From Hominenteromicrobium sp964531265 (GTDB lineage: Bacteria > Bacillota > Clostridia > Oscillospirales > Acutalibacteraceae), in NCBI GenBank assembly GCA_964531265.1, contig CAZHDW010000009.1, forward strand, positions 10,423 through 74,422: a DNA stretch of 64,000 nt. The letters are read 5' to 3'. Below, piece after piece: positions 42,085-50,619 of the stretch (its first letter is position 1; every line of letters begins with the position of its first letter). The position numbers were made by a program, and so were the translations under genes. Under the pieces are notes generated by a model. The model was not told where the DNA came from. It did not search any database and worked only from the letters and a program-made list of their open reading frames with translations.

Positions 42085-42747
42085 ATGCTGACAGAAAGCA
42101 AAAAGGCCTTTATCGAGTTTATGATGTCTGCGGACGTCCTGCGCTTCGGCTCCTTTGTTACAAAGAGTGGACGCAATACTCCGTACTTCGTCAACACCGG
42201 CAACTACAAGACCGGTGAGCAGATCGCTAAGCTGGGTAAATTCTATGCAGAGCTTGTAAAAGAAACAGTTGGGGATGACTTTACAGCAATGTTCGGCCCG
42301 GCATATAAGGGCATACCGCTTGCAACAACCACTGCTGCTGCGCTGTACAACGAATTCGGTATCTCCAAGCCGTATTTCTTCAACCGCAAGGAGGAGAAGG
42401 ATCACGGTGAGGGCGGAAGCCTCGTAGGCTACAAACCCGTGAACGGCGATAAGATCATCATCATCGAGGATGTTATCACTGCCGGTACAGCGGTTCGTGA
42501 GACAATGCCGATCCTCTATGGCTGCGGCGATGTCACTGTAAAGGACATGTTCATTTCCGTTAACCGCTGCGAGGTCGGTAAGGTTCCGGGTAAGACAGCT
42601 ATCATGGAGGTCAAGGAAGAGTTCGGCATTGACGTTCATGCAATAGTTACCGTTGAGGACATTCATGAGTACCTTAAGCAGAGCGGCGAATATGCAGATA
42701 TACTTCCCGCAATGGAGAAGTATATGGCAGATTACTGCGTGCTGTAA
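42085..42747 (+). CDS. pyrE: orotate phosphoribosyltransferase
   Basis: Pyrimidine synthesis: orotate + PRPP to OMP. 220 residues. PRPP loop I-I-I-E-D-V-I-T-A-G-T-A is intact; Y-F-F-N-R-K-E-E-K-D-H-G-E-G-G catalytic flexible loop present. ATG 42085 is best placed after AAAGGATGA. Other pyr genes are absent. Confidence 0.93.
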   Translation: MLTESKKAFIEFMMSADVLRFGSFVTKSGRNTPYFVNTGNYKTGEQIAKLGKFYAELVKETVGDDFTAMFGPAYKGIPLATTTAAALYNEFGISKPYFFNRKEEKDHGEGGSLVGYKPVNGDKIIIIEDVITAGTAVRETMPILYGCGDVTVKDMFISVNRCEVGKVPGKTAIMEVKEEFGIDVHAIVTVEDIHEYLKQSGEYADILPAMEKYMADYCVL

Positions 42748-42767
42748 TTTTAATATTGCCAAAAGAT

Positions 42768-42808
42768 AGAGGGCCGATTTTCCAAGCGGAAGATCGACCC
42801 TCATTTTT
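42768..42808. terminator. terminator after pyrE
   Basis: Fifteen-base arms 42768-42782 and 42787-42801 with two non-Watson-Crick positions, loop AAGC, then ATTTTTTG. Confidence 0.75.
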
Positions 42809-42814
42809 TGTGGT

Positions 42815-45205
42815 TTATTTGCGCTTTTTGACAAAATATGCACTTAGGAGATCATCGGCATATTTTTTTGTCAGCTTCTCGAGAAATCGGTTCGAGAACA
42901 ACAGAAGTATCAGCATGGAAGCGGCGGTGGGTGCAAAGACGAGCAGCATGTGAAGGTTCAGCGGCACCAGCGCAAAAAGCTCATGAAAGAAGAGAAAGCC
43001 GATGACCGTAGCTGCAAGCATTGTAAAGAACAAAGCCGCGCGAAGCCTTGTGAAAGGCACGCATAGCTTGTACATCAGAGCAAAGCCTGCGATGAATGCC
43101 ATGGAAACACATAGTGTTGAGAGCTCGGCATCGGATAATCCAAGCGGCAGCCGGAAAAGTGTGAGGAACAGAATGGACGCTACCAGTACCAGAGCGGACG
43201 GGACAGAGCGCTTTATGACGTTCGACAGAAAAATACCGTTTATGCGGTCTGTGTTCGGCTCAAGCGCAAGAATGAAGGATGGTATGCCAATCGTTATCGT
43301 GCTGATGAAGGTGAGTTGTATCGGCTGAAAGGGATAGGAAGCCGCAATAAAGAGGAAGAATATTCCGAGCAGGGACGAGAAGATCGTTTTCTGCAAGAAC
43401 AGGGAGGCGGAGCGTTGCAAATTGTTTATGGAGCGCCGACCCTCCTTTACTATATGCGGCATTGATGAAAAGTTGGAGTCGAGCAGGACAAGGTTGGACA
43501 CCGTTCTTGCGGCATCGCTTCCGGAAGCCATTGCAATGCTGCAATCGGCCTCCTTGAGGGCAAGAACATCATTCACGCCGTCGCCCGTCATGGCTACGGT
43601 GTGTCCGTGCCTTTTGAGTGCCTGCACAAATTGCAGCTTCTGTTCGGGGGTAACCCGGCCGAATACCGAGAATTTTTCCACGGCACTGTCAGTGTCCGCT
43701 TCCGTTATCAGCTCGGAGGCGTCACATGCGTTTTCCGCATCATGCATTCCGGCACGCTTTGCAATGCTTTTCACCGTGCTGACACTGTCGCCAGAAATTA
43801 TCTTCAACGACACACCCTGCTCCGCAAAGTATGCCAATGTCTCCCCGGCGTCGGGGCGGAGCATATCGCTTATGATTATGAAGCCGATAGGGTTTATGTC
43901 GTTCGGAAGTGAATTCTCCGGGCCGAAGCCGTCGGCGGAATGAGCAAGCAGCAGCACACGCTGACCGGAGGCCGAAAAGCTTTCGGCATAACCGCTGACA
44001 GCGGAATAGGAATCGCGCAGTATGAATTCACCGGCTCCCATGACGTAGGTTCCGTGATTATTAAAATGTGCGCCACTCCATTTGCGCTTTGAAGAGAACG
44101 GAACAGTCGCATCACACAGCCAATCAGTCCCTGAGTCGAAGCGTGCGCGCACGGCATCGCTTGTCGGATTACTGTCACTGAGCGAGGCGGAGAGAGCGTT
44201 TAGAGCGTCCTGCATCTCATCCGAGGAATGCCCCTCAAGCGGCAGCAGCTCGTCCACCTGCATCCGTCCCTCTGTTAGGGTGCCTGTTTTGTCAAGGCAG
44301 AGCACATCCACTCTTGCAAGCGACTCGGTACAATACAGATCCTGTACAAGCGTCTTGTATTTTGAAAGTCGCACAACGCTCACCGCAAATACAACGCTCG
44401 TCAGCAGGATGAGACCCTCCGGTATCATGCCTATCAGTGCGGCAACGGTGGTTACAACGGCATCGTGGACGGTATCGTGCAGGAAGAAGTACTGCTTTGC
44501 AAAGAGGAAAATTCCGATAGGTATCAGAGCAGCTCCGATGACCTTTACTATTGCGTTCAGTGAGAGCATTATCTGCGAATTCGACGGCTTTATGTATTTT
44601 GCGCCGTTTGCGATTTTGCTTGAGTAATTCTCGGCGCCGATATGAACCGCCTGTGCAAGGCAGGTTCCCGACACAACAAAGCTGCCGGAAAGCACCATAT
44701 CACCGGATTTTTTTGTTACCGGGTCGCTTTCACCCGTGACAAGGGATTCATTCACCTCGACCTCACCGTTCCGTATAATGGCATCGGCACATAGTTGCTG
44801 TCCGTTGCTCAGCCGCATAATATCGTCTATGACTATGTTATCGGAGTGTATAGTGACGAGCTTTTTGTTCCTGAGTGCGGTGACCTTCGGCGCGGATATC
44901 AGAGAGAGCTTGTCTATCGTTCTTTTGGCACGTATTCCCTGAAAGGAGCCGATTACCGTGTTGGAGACGATGACACCCATAAAGAGAAGGTTCTTATAGG
45001 AGCCGACAAGCAGTATAAGTGCCGCAAGCACAAAGTTCAATATATTAAAATAAGTGAAGGTGTTTTCGAGGATTATCTGCTTTTCGGTTTTTGTCCGTAT
45101 TCCCTCACCGGCGTTTGTCCTGTTGAGACGTATACGCTCAGAGACCTCTTCGTCCGTAAGTCCGGTGGAGATGTCCGTGGGGCGGTAATTATCCATGGGT
45201 TCCAT
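42815..45205 (-). CDS. cation-translocating P-type ATPase (CtpE-like)
   Basis: 796 residues with about ten membrane helices. Actuator T-G-E-S, ion-site motif P-E-G-L in the fourth helix, phosphorylation D-K-T-G-T-L-T, and hinge G-D-G-V-N-D are intact. P-E-G-L with few N-terminal metal ligands resembles the CtpE/PMA1-like calcium or divalent transporters rather than heavy-metal pumps. ATG 45205 follows AAGGAGG. Single gene. Confidence 0.87.
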   Translation of the reverse strand: MEPMDNYRPTDISTGLTDEEVSERIRLNRTNAGEGIRTKTEKQIILENTFTYFNILNFVLAALILLVGSYKNLLFMGVIVSNTVIGSFQGIRAKRTIDKLSLISAPKVTALRNKKLVTIHSDNIVIDDIMRLSNGQQLCADAIIRNGEVEVNESLVTGESDPVTKKSGDMVLSGSFVVSGTCLAQAVHIGAENYSSKIANGAKYIKPSNSQIMLSLNAIVKVIGAALIPIGIFLFAKQYFFLHDTVHDAVVTTVAALIGMIPEGLILLTSVVFAVSVVRLSKYKTLVQDLYCTESLARVDVLCLDKTGTLTEGRMQVDELLPLEGHSSDEMQDALNALSASLSDSNPTSDAVRARFDSGTDWLCDATVPFSSKRKWSGAHFNNHGTYVMGAGEFILRDSYSAVSGYAESFSASGQRVLLLAHSADGFGPENSLPNDINPIGFIIISDMLRPDAGETLAYFAEQGVSLKIISGDSVSTVKSIAKRAGMHDAENACDASELITEADTDSAVEKFSVFGRVTPEQKLQFVQALKRHGHTVAMTGDGVNDVLALKEADCSIAMASGSDAARTVSNLVLLDSNFSSMPHIVKEGRRSINNLQRSASLFLQKTIFSSLLGIFFLFIAASYPFQPIQLTFISTITIGIPSFILALEPNTDRINGIFLSNVIKRSVPSALVLVASILFLTLFRLPLGLSDAELSTLCVSMAFIAGFALMYKLCVPFTRLRAALFFTMLAATVIGFLFFHELFALVPLNLHMLLVFAPTAASMLILLLFSNRFLEKLTKKYADDLLSAYFVKKRK

Positions 45206-45236
45206 GCTAAACCTCCTTGATCGATATCCTGTACTA

Positions 45237-45265
45237 AGGATACACGAATATATATTGAAAAACAA
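45237..45265 (-). promoter_or_regulatory. promoter of the P-type ATPase gene
   Basis: Minus strand TTGTTT (45260-45265), 17-bp spacer, TATCCT (45237-45242). No gene or other feature was seen from here to 45514. Confidence 0.4.
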
Positions 45266-45514
45266 GAAACAAAACCTGAACTTTCTCTTACTTTTATTTA
45301 ATTTTTGCTGTATCTTTGCCGGTTCTGCCGTGTAGAATATTCCGCAGGACGATGTGAATATTTTGTCAATTTAGATGAAGAAGCTTAAAGTGAATATCTT
45401 AAATGTTCGTGCCTTGCAGTGGTAATTGTCGATTGTTTGCCAAAAAACAAGGATACAAGCCACGAAATCGTGCTGATAATACTATTCGCGTAGATCGGAC
45501 TTCGTTCGTTATAT

Positions 45515-45543
45515 TTGACAAATCAAGCGAAATAATTTATACT
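45515..45543 (+). promoter_or_regulatory. near-consensus promoter of the lectin-like gene
   Basis: TTGACA (45515-45520), 17-bp spacer, TATACT (45538-45543), 53 bp before the ATG. Confidence 0.75.
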
Positions 45544-45596
45544 TATCTTACAAAACTTCGAGCATACTTTCATATACATACAAAAGGAGCATTAAA

Positions 45597-46046
45597 ATGG
45601 CAGTTAAAAAGGAAAAGAAGTATATCCTTACAAATCGCAGAAGCGGAAAGGTTCTTACTGCGTTCGGAGAGTCCGCAGTACAGCTTACGGCAAATTCCTC
45701 CGATGAGCAGATATGGAGAGCTGTACCGACAGAGGGCACGGCTGTTCAGCTTATCAATAAGGCAACGGGCAAGGCACTTTGCGTAAATGACGAGGCAAAG
45801 GACGGCGCTTTGGTGGTTCTCGGTGAGAATGCACAGGAGTGGAAGCTTATCACCACAACCAAGGGCTACAGAAAGCTTATCCATGTGGAATCCGGCAAGT
45901 CGGTTGATATCAAGGATATCAGTGACCATGACTACGCACCGGCACAGCTTTGGGTATTTGTTCGCGGCGAGAATCAGGAATGGATCGCAGAAGAGGTCGA
46001 AAAGGAAGTTAAGACCACAAAGCGTACATCTAAAAAGAGTAAGTGA
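45597..46046 (+). CDS. R-type lectin (ricin B-like beta-trefoil) protein, cytoplasmic
   Basis: 149 residues. Four Q-x-W-like motifs (E-Q-I-W, Q-E-W, A-Q-L-W, N-Q-E-W) in weak repeats, as in ricin-type lectins. Basic N-terminus without signal peptide and a Lys/Thr-rich tail (K-R-T-S-K-K-S-K), so intracellular unless exported otherwise. AAAAGGAG ribosome site. Strong expression signals suggest an abundant protein. Function unknown. Conserved clostridial relatives exist, to my recollection, but I cannot name one. Confidence 0.65.
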   Translation: MAVKKEKKYILTNRRSGKVLTAFGESAVQLTANSSDEQIWRAVPTEGTAVQLINKATGKALCVNDEAKDGALVVLGENAQEWKLITTTKGYRKLIHVESGKSVDIKDISDHDYAPAQLWVFVRGENQEWIAEEVEKEVKTTKRTSKKSK

Positions 46047-46051
46047 TATTT

Positions 46052-46086
46052 GCAGGCTTCGGACTATGAAGCCTGCTTTCTTTTTT
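46052..46086 (+). terminator. rho-independent terminator
   Basis: GCAGGCTT (46052-46059) pairs with AAGCCTGC (46069-46076), followed by TTTCTTTTTT. Confidence 0.8.
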
Positions 46087-46141
46087 AACAGCGCCGTGGT
46101 ATAATCACCTTAACAAACACTTTCTGAAAGGACGGAGTTGT

Positions 46142-46798
46142 ATGAAGGAAAAGATATTGGTTCTGTGCGACGATGTATGGCATCCTGCCGAGGTAATAGA
46201 GAGGGGACTTGCCGCAAGGCAGGATGAAAAATATGAGTTCGATATAGTTCGGGACGCCAAGGATATCCTGACGGTCGATATGCTCAAGAGATTCAGACTT
46301 ATCATCAATTGCAAGGGAAATAATATCACGGAGGCGAATTCAACGCCGTGGTTTACCGAAAATATGGCTGAGGTTGGGCCGAGGGATTTCGAAGAGTATA
46401 TCAGAAACGGTGGCGGTTTCCTTGCCGTGCATTCCGGTCTGGCATATAACCAAGAGAGAAGTAGGGAGTATGTCGGAATATCCGGCTCGGTGTTTCTCGG
46501 GCATCCTCCGCGCTGTAATGTGGATATGAAAATAGTAAAGCCTGAGCACCCGATAGTACACGGAGTGGAGGACTTTACCGTGTTCGATGAGCACTATGAT
46601 ATGAAAATGGAATGCAGCGATGCGGATATTTTCCTTGAAAGCCGCTCCGAAAGCGGCGGAGTAAAGGCGGCTGGATACACGAGACTTATCGGTAACGGCA
46701 GATTCTGCGCTCTGACTCCGGGCCATACTCTGAGCGTTTGGGAGAATGAGCAGTTCATGAAGTTGTTTACCAATGCCATGGAATGGTGCATGAAATAA
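46142..46798 (+). CDS. ThuA-like domain protein
   Basis: 218 residues with the class I glutamine-amidotransferase-like fold of ThuA (trehalose utilisation) proteins: G-G-G-F-L-A-V-H-S-G near the middle and H-P-I-V-H-G-V-E-D-F. ThuA proteins often lie near sugar dehydrogenases; here it is alone. Biochemical activity is not defined for this type. GGACGGAG upstream. Confidence 0.8.
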   Translation: MKEKILVLCDDVWHPAEVIERGLAARQDEKYEFDIVRDAKDILTVDMLKRFRLIINCKGNNITEANSTPWFTENMAEVGPRDFEEYIRNGGGFLAVHSGLAYNQERSREYVGISGSVFLGHPPRCNVDMKIVKPEHPIVHGVEDFTVFDEHYDMKMECSDADIFLESRSESGGVKAAGYTRLIGNGRFCALTPGHTLSVWENEQFMKLFTNAMEWCMK

Positions 46799-46799
46799 G

Positions 46800-46832
46800 A
46801 ACAGCGTCGATCTTTACGGATCGACGCTGTTT
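46800..46832. terminator. bidirectional terminator
   Basis: ACAGCGTCGATC (46801-46812) pairs with GATCGACGCTGT (46819-46830), between ThuA-like and MATE genes. Confidence 0.75.
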
Positions 46833-46851
46833 AGCTTTAACCGATATGCTC

Positions 46852-48213
46852 TCAGGCGGAAATATCCTTTGTGATATTTCTCAGCCAGGTTTTCTTGAAG
46901 TAATGTCTCAGGATGAACGGCATCTTTGCGTACTCATCAAAGCTGAGGAAGATGTAAACCACCATCGGCGGCAGCTTAAAGATGAAGGCCAGTATGAAGC
47001 CTATGGGCACGAACACACACCACATGTCGATAATATCGCATAAGAAGCCGAAGCGTGAATCACCGCCGGAGCGAAAAATACCGCATATCAGGCAGGTGTT
47101 GAGTAGCGGGCCCGGGATATAGGCGGCGCTTATCCACAGCATGGTGTGCAGATATTCCGCAGCCTGCTCGGTGAGCGTTGAAATATTGCCGACTATCGGA
47201 TGGAAGCACAGCATGACAGCACTTCCGAGAAGTCCGGCGTACAGGGTGAGACGAAGAAGCTTCTTAGCCGTGCTCTCAGCCAGCTTCATATCTCCGCTGC
47301 CGATTATCTTGCCGAGGATTATCGTAGTACCGTTTGCAATGCCGAAGCCGAGAACCGATACCAGATTGCGCATGGTGGATACTATCGAGTTTGCCGCAAC
47401 GAGATCCTCGCCGAGATGACCCATTATTACGGAATACATTGAGAACGCAAGGCTCCAGGCAATGTCATTGCCAAGTGCCGGCAGTGAATAGTGTATGAAG
47501 TCGCGAAGCAGTACTTTGCTGTGAAGTGTGAATAAACGAGGACGCAGGCGAAGCAGCTTTAGGCGCTCGCCGATTGCGATGCACAGAATGAGCTCTATTG
47601 CACGAGCGATAACGGTTGCGAGGGCTACTCCGAAAATGCCAAGCGGCGGTATTCCGGGTATCCAGCCGAAAATGAACACTGCGTTCAGAAATATGTTAAG
47701 AACCAGTGCAGAGCAGTTTATCAAGGTGCTTTCCCTGACCTTTTCAATGCTCTTCAATGCGCTGAGATACGGCTGTGAAAGCCCCATGAAGAGGTAGGAG
47801 AAGCCGATTACTACGAGATATTTGGAGCCGGCCTCGATCATTGCCGGGTCGTTGGTGAATATCCTCATCAGAAGCTGAGGAAAGAAGAATGCGCCGACAA
47901 AGAAAATGCAGGAAACCAGCATAGAGATCTTAAGGCCGATGGAGAGTATTGTCTCTATGGAAGAGGAATCACCCTTGCCCCAGTACTGTGCGGTTAGCAT
48001 AGTGATACCGGCTGAAATTCCGTAATAAATCATATTCAGCAGGAATTGTATCTGCCCGGCAAGTGAAGTCGCGGCCAGAGCTGTTTGGCTTACAAAGGTA
48101 AGCATTAGCGTATCGGCCACGCCGACAGCGGTCGAAATGAGCTGCTGTAGGGCTATGGGAAGGATGATAACAAGGAAAGAGCGATAGAACGCCTTTCGGT
48201 TCAGTTCGGACAT
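46852..48213 (-). CDS. MATE family efflux transporter
   Basis: 453 residues, twelve predicted membrane helices, with the MATE motifs G-V-A-D-T-L-M and the internal repeat. Probably exports cationic drugs or metabolites using Na+ or H+. ATG 48213 follows AAAGGGG by 11 bp; an earlier ATG at 48237 falls on the promoter. Second unrelated MATE at 61.6 kb. Confidence 0.87.
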   Translation of the reverse strand: MSELNRKAFYRSFLVIILPIALQQLISTAVGVADTLMLTFVSQTALAATSLAGQIQFLLNMIYYGISAGITMLTAQYWGKGDSSSIETILSIGLKISMLVSCIFFVGAFFFPQLLMRIFTNDPAMIEAGSKYLVVIGFSYLFMGLSQPYLSALKSIEKVRESTLINCSALVLNIFLNAVFIFGWIPGIPPLGIFGVALATVIARAIELILCIAIGERLKLLRLRPRLFTLHSKVLLRDFIHYSLPALGNDIAWSLAFSMYSVIMGHLGEDLVAANSIVSTMRNLVSVLGFGIANGTTIILGKIIGSGDMKLAESTAKKLLRLTLYAGLLGSAVMLCFHPIVGNISTLTEQAAEYLHTMLWISAAYIPGPLLNTCLICGIFRSGGDSRFGFLCDIIDMWCVFVPIGFILAFIFKLPPMVVYIFLSFDEYAKMPFILRHYFKKTWLRNITKDISA

Positions 48214-48337
48214 TGCAGTGGCAACCCCTTTATTCATTATAGTATACTGATTGTAATGCATGGGGAATGAAAAGTAAAGGGTTTTATTAATTTTTTGTGA
48301 ATAAACGCCGGGCGTTACATAGAGGCGTGCTACCGTA

Positions 48338-48366
48338 TTGACAAAAAATTATCTTGAATATATACT
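48338..48366 (+). promoter_or_regulatory. near-consensus promoter of the beta-helix protein gene
   Basis: TTGACA (48338-48343), 17-bp spacer, TATACT (48361-48366). Confidence 0.75.
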
Positions 48367-48405
48367 ATAACGGTAGACTAATTTTACATATGGAGTGAAT
48401 TGAAA

Positions 48406-49257
48406 TTGAAAAAGCAGATCAGCGATTTTGTGATGGACGAGGAGCGTGCCCTGTACGCTGTAAAAGACGCTGAAATAATGCATGGTTTATTTGACGGCCC
48501 GGCGGACGGCGAATCCGCTCTTAAGGAATGCCGCGATGTTGTTGTGCGCGATTGTGATTTTCACCTGCGCTATCCGTTCTGGCATGCGGAGAACACCGAA
48601 ATAGACAATTGCAGAATGACGGATACCTGCCGTGCGGCTCTCTGGTATGATAAGCACACGACGATAAATGGCAGTGTGCTCGGCGGCATAAAGGCACTGC
48701 GCGAGTGCGACGACAGCAAGCTTTCAAACTGCAAGATAGAATCCACGGAATTCGGCTGGTTCTGCCGGGGCGTGGATATCAAGAGCTGCGAACTCAAGTC
48801 GGAATATCCCTTCATGCATACAAGTGACATGAAGATAGATGATCTGAAAATGCAGGGAAAGTATTCCTTCCAGTATACGGAGAATATCGAGATAAGAAAT
48901 TCCGTGCTCGATACCAAGGATGCATTCTGGCATGGCAAGAATATAACGGTTTACGACAGCGTCGTTAAGGGCGAGTATCTTGCATGGTACAGTGAAAATC
49001 TGCGCCTTGTTCGCTGCAAGATAATCGGTACTCAGCCGTTCTGCTATGCGAAGAATCTGGTGCTTGAGGATTGCGTAATGGAGGGCTGTGACCTTTCCTT
49101 TGAGAATACAACGGTTCAGGCAACCGTTAAGGGTCATATCCTCAGTGTTAAGAATCCTGCCGGCGGCAGCATCACAGCGGACAGTATCGGTGAAATAATT
49201 CTCGATGAATATCAGTGGAAGACAGCACCGTGCACCATTACAGAGCTTGATAAATAA
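48406..49257 (+). CDS. DUF3737 family beta-helix protein
   Basis: 283 residues. No signal peptide. Repeating coils of about 22 residues with patterns such as F-W-H-A-E-N-T-E-I-D-N-C and F-W-H-G-K-N-I-T-V-Y-D-S, fitting a right-handed beta-helix. TTG start at 48406 after TGGAGTG; another TTG at 48400 is too close. Family known as DUF3737; function unknown. Surfaces rich in Trp/Tyr/His may bind carbohydrate. Confidence 0.75.
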   Translation: MKKQISDFVMDEERALYAVKDAEIMHGLFDGPADGESALKECRDVVVRDCDFHLRYPFWHAENTEIDNCRMTDTCRAALWYDKHTTINGSVLGGIKALRECDDSKLSNCKIESTEFGWFCRGVDIKSCELKSEYPFMHTSDMKIDDLKMQGKYSFQYTENIEIRNSVLDTKDAFWHGKNITVYDSVVKGEYLAWYSENLRLVRCKIIGTQPFCYAKNLVLEDCVMEGCDLSFENTTVQATVKGHILSVKNPAGGSITADSIGEIILDEYQWKTAPCTITELDK

Positions 49258-49268
49258 AAGAATATAAA

Positions 49269-49298
49269 AAGAGGGTCGGTGTGTGCCGATCCTCTTTT
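49269..49298. terminator. bidirectional terminator
   Basis: AAGAGGgTCGG (49269-49279) pairs with CCGAtCCTCTT (49287-49297). Shared with dtd. Confidence 0.7.
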
Positions 49299-49313
49299 GC
49301 ATTGGCATGATAT

Positions 49314-49769
49314 TTACTTTCCGATGCGCTCCGTATCGATAACGATATTGACAGGGCCGTCGTTCTGTACGTTTACGTGCATGTGTGCCGCAAATTCGCC
49401 GGTCTCGACCTTGTTTACGGGCTGCCTTCTTACCTGCTCCACAAAATATTCGTACAGTCTCTTAGCCTCATCCGGAGAAGCGGAATGTGTAAAGTCCGGT
49501 CTGCGGCCGCGCTTCATATCGGCGCTTATCGTAATATTTGATACGATGAGTATGTCGCCGTTCACATCGATGAGGGAGCGATTCATCTTGTCGTTCTCAT
49601 CCTTGAATATTCTCATTTCGCATATCTTCTGTGCGAGAAAATCCGCCTGAGCCTCTGTGTCGGTATCCATCGCGCAGACAAATACCACAAGACCGGGGCC
49701 GACCTCACGGGTCTCAGCATCGTTTATTGTAATAACAGCGCCATTTGTTCGCTGAATAACAGCTCTCAT
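49314..49769 (-). CDS. dtd: D-aminoacyl-tRNA deacylase
   Basis: Removes D-amino acids from mischarged tRNA. 151 residues, usual length. N-D-G-P-V-N near residue 137 is the C-terminal signature; S-N-I-T-I-S-A-D-M-K-R-G-R-R-P corresponds to the S-Q-F-T-L-x-A-D region. Weak AAGGACGG ribosome site. Confidence 0.93.
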   Translation of the reverse strand: MRAVIQRTNGAVITINDAETREVGPGLVVFVCAMDTDTEAQADFLAQKICEMRIFKDENDKMNRSLIDVNGDILIVSNITISADMKRGRRPDFTHSASPDEAKRLYEYFVEQVRRQPVNKVETGEFAAHMHVNVQNDGPVNIVIDTERIGK

Positions 49770-49901
49770 ATTTCATTTCCGTCCTTTTCTTTCAGATATA
49801 ATAGATTATATCATGGATTAGAGGTTGCATCAAGGAATTTTATCTGCTATAGTTAATTGCAGGAAAATGTCGAACAGATTCAAATAAATGGAGTGTGGAT
49901 C

Positions 49902-50363
49902 ATGTCAGAAAGATACAGACCGGTCTGTGAAATGACCAATATGATAATGATAGAGGATGAGTCCACCGGTAAAGTGCTCGTGCAGAACAGAATCAAATCG
50001 TATACGGGAATAACGTTTCCTGGCGGACATGTGGAGAGCGGCGAGGGGTTATACGCAAGTGCAATACGCGAGACTCGCGAGGAGACAGGCTATGATGTCA
50101 GTGATCTCAAGCTCTGCGGTGTTGTGACCTGGGAGCAGGACGATCATTCCAGATATATAACATATTGCTTCAGAACTGCAAGCTTTTCGGGAGAGCTGAT
50201 AGACAGGACGGACGAGGGCCCGGTGTTCTGGGTCGACCCTGCCGACATTGCAAAAATGGAACTTGCACCGAATACGGAGAAGTTTCTGCCCATCTTCTTC
50301 GGAGGGCGTAATGAGTGTTTTTGTCTTGATGTCGGTGAGGATTGGGACGTTAAATTTTTCTAA
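49902..50363 (+). CDS. NUDIX hydrolase (8-oxo-dGTP diphosphatase-like)
   Basis: 153 residues. Complete Nudix box at 41-63: G-G-H-V-E-S-G-E, then R-E-T-R-E-E-T-G. Similar to MutT-like enzymes. ATG at 49902 has GGAGTG 6-7 bp upstream. Monocistronic. Confidence 0.88.
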   Translation: MSERYRPVCEMTNMIMIEDESTGKVLVQNRIKSYTGITFPGGHVESGEGLYASAIRETREETGYDVSDLKLCGVVTWEQDDHSRYITYCFRTASFSGELIDRTDEGPVFWVDPADIAKMELAPNTEKFLPIFFGGRNECFCLDVGEDWDVKFF

Positions 50364-50392
50364 TGTTTTTGTTAATATTTGCAATGTGAGAT

Positions 50393-50427
50393 GGCGGACA
50401 CGTCCTTCGTTGAAGGACGTGTCCGCC
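50393..50427. other. perfect 16-bp inverted repeat without T-run
   Basis: GGCGGACACGTCCTTC (50393-50408) and GAAGGACGTGTCCGCC (50412-50427) with loop GTT. Downstream is AGTAGTGC, so a terminator role is doubtful, although it follows a NUDIX gene. Confidence 0.6.
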
Positions 50428-50519
50428 AGTAGTGCACACCATAGGGAAATTTGTACTTTTGTGTCAAAAAAATATCATAAGTTCGTTAAAAAACACCAAG
50501 GAAATTTTCGGAAAAAGGC

Positions 50520-50547
50520 TTGCTTTTTTTTATTTTGGGACTATAAT
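50520..50547 (+). promoter_or_regulatory. promoter of the ABC exporter operon
   Basis: TTGCTT (50520-50525), 16-bp spacer, TATAAT (50542-50547). Confidence 0.5.
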
Positions 50548-50619
50548 CTTTGAGAATAACACAAATCTTCGCTCGCAAGAGGGGAAAAGACGGATTTGTA
50601 TTGAAAGGAAGGGTTAAGA

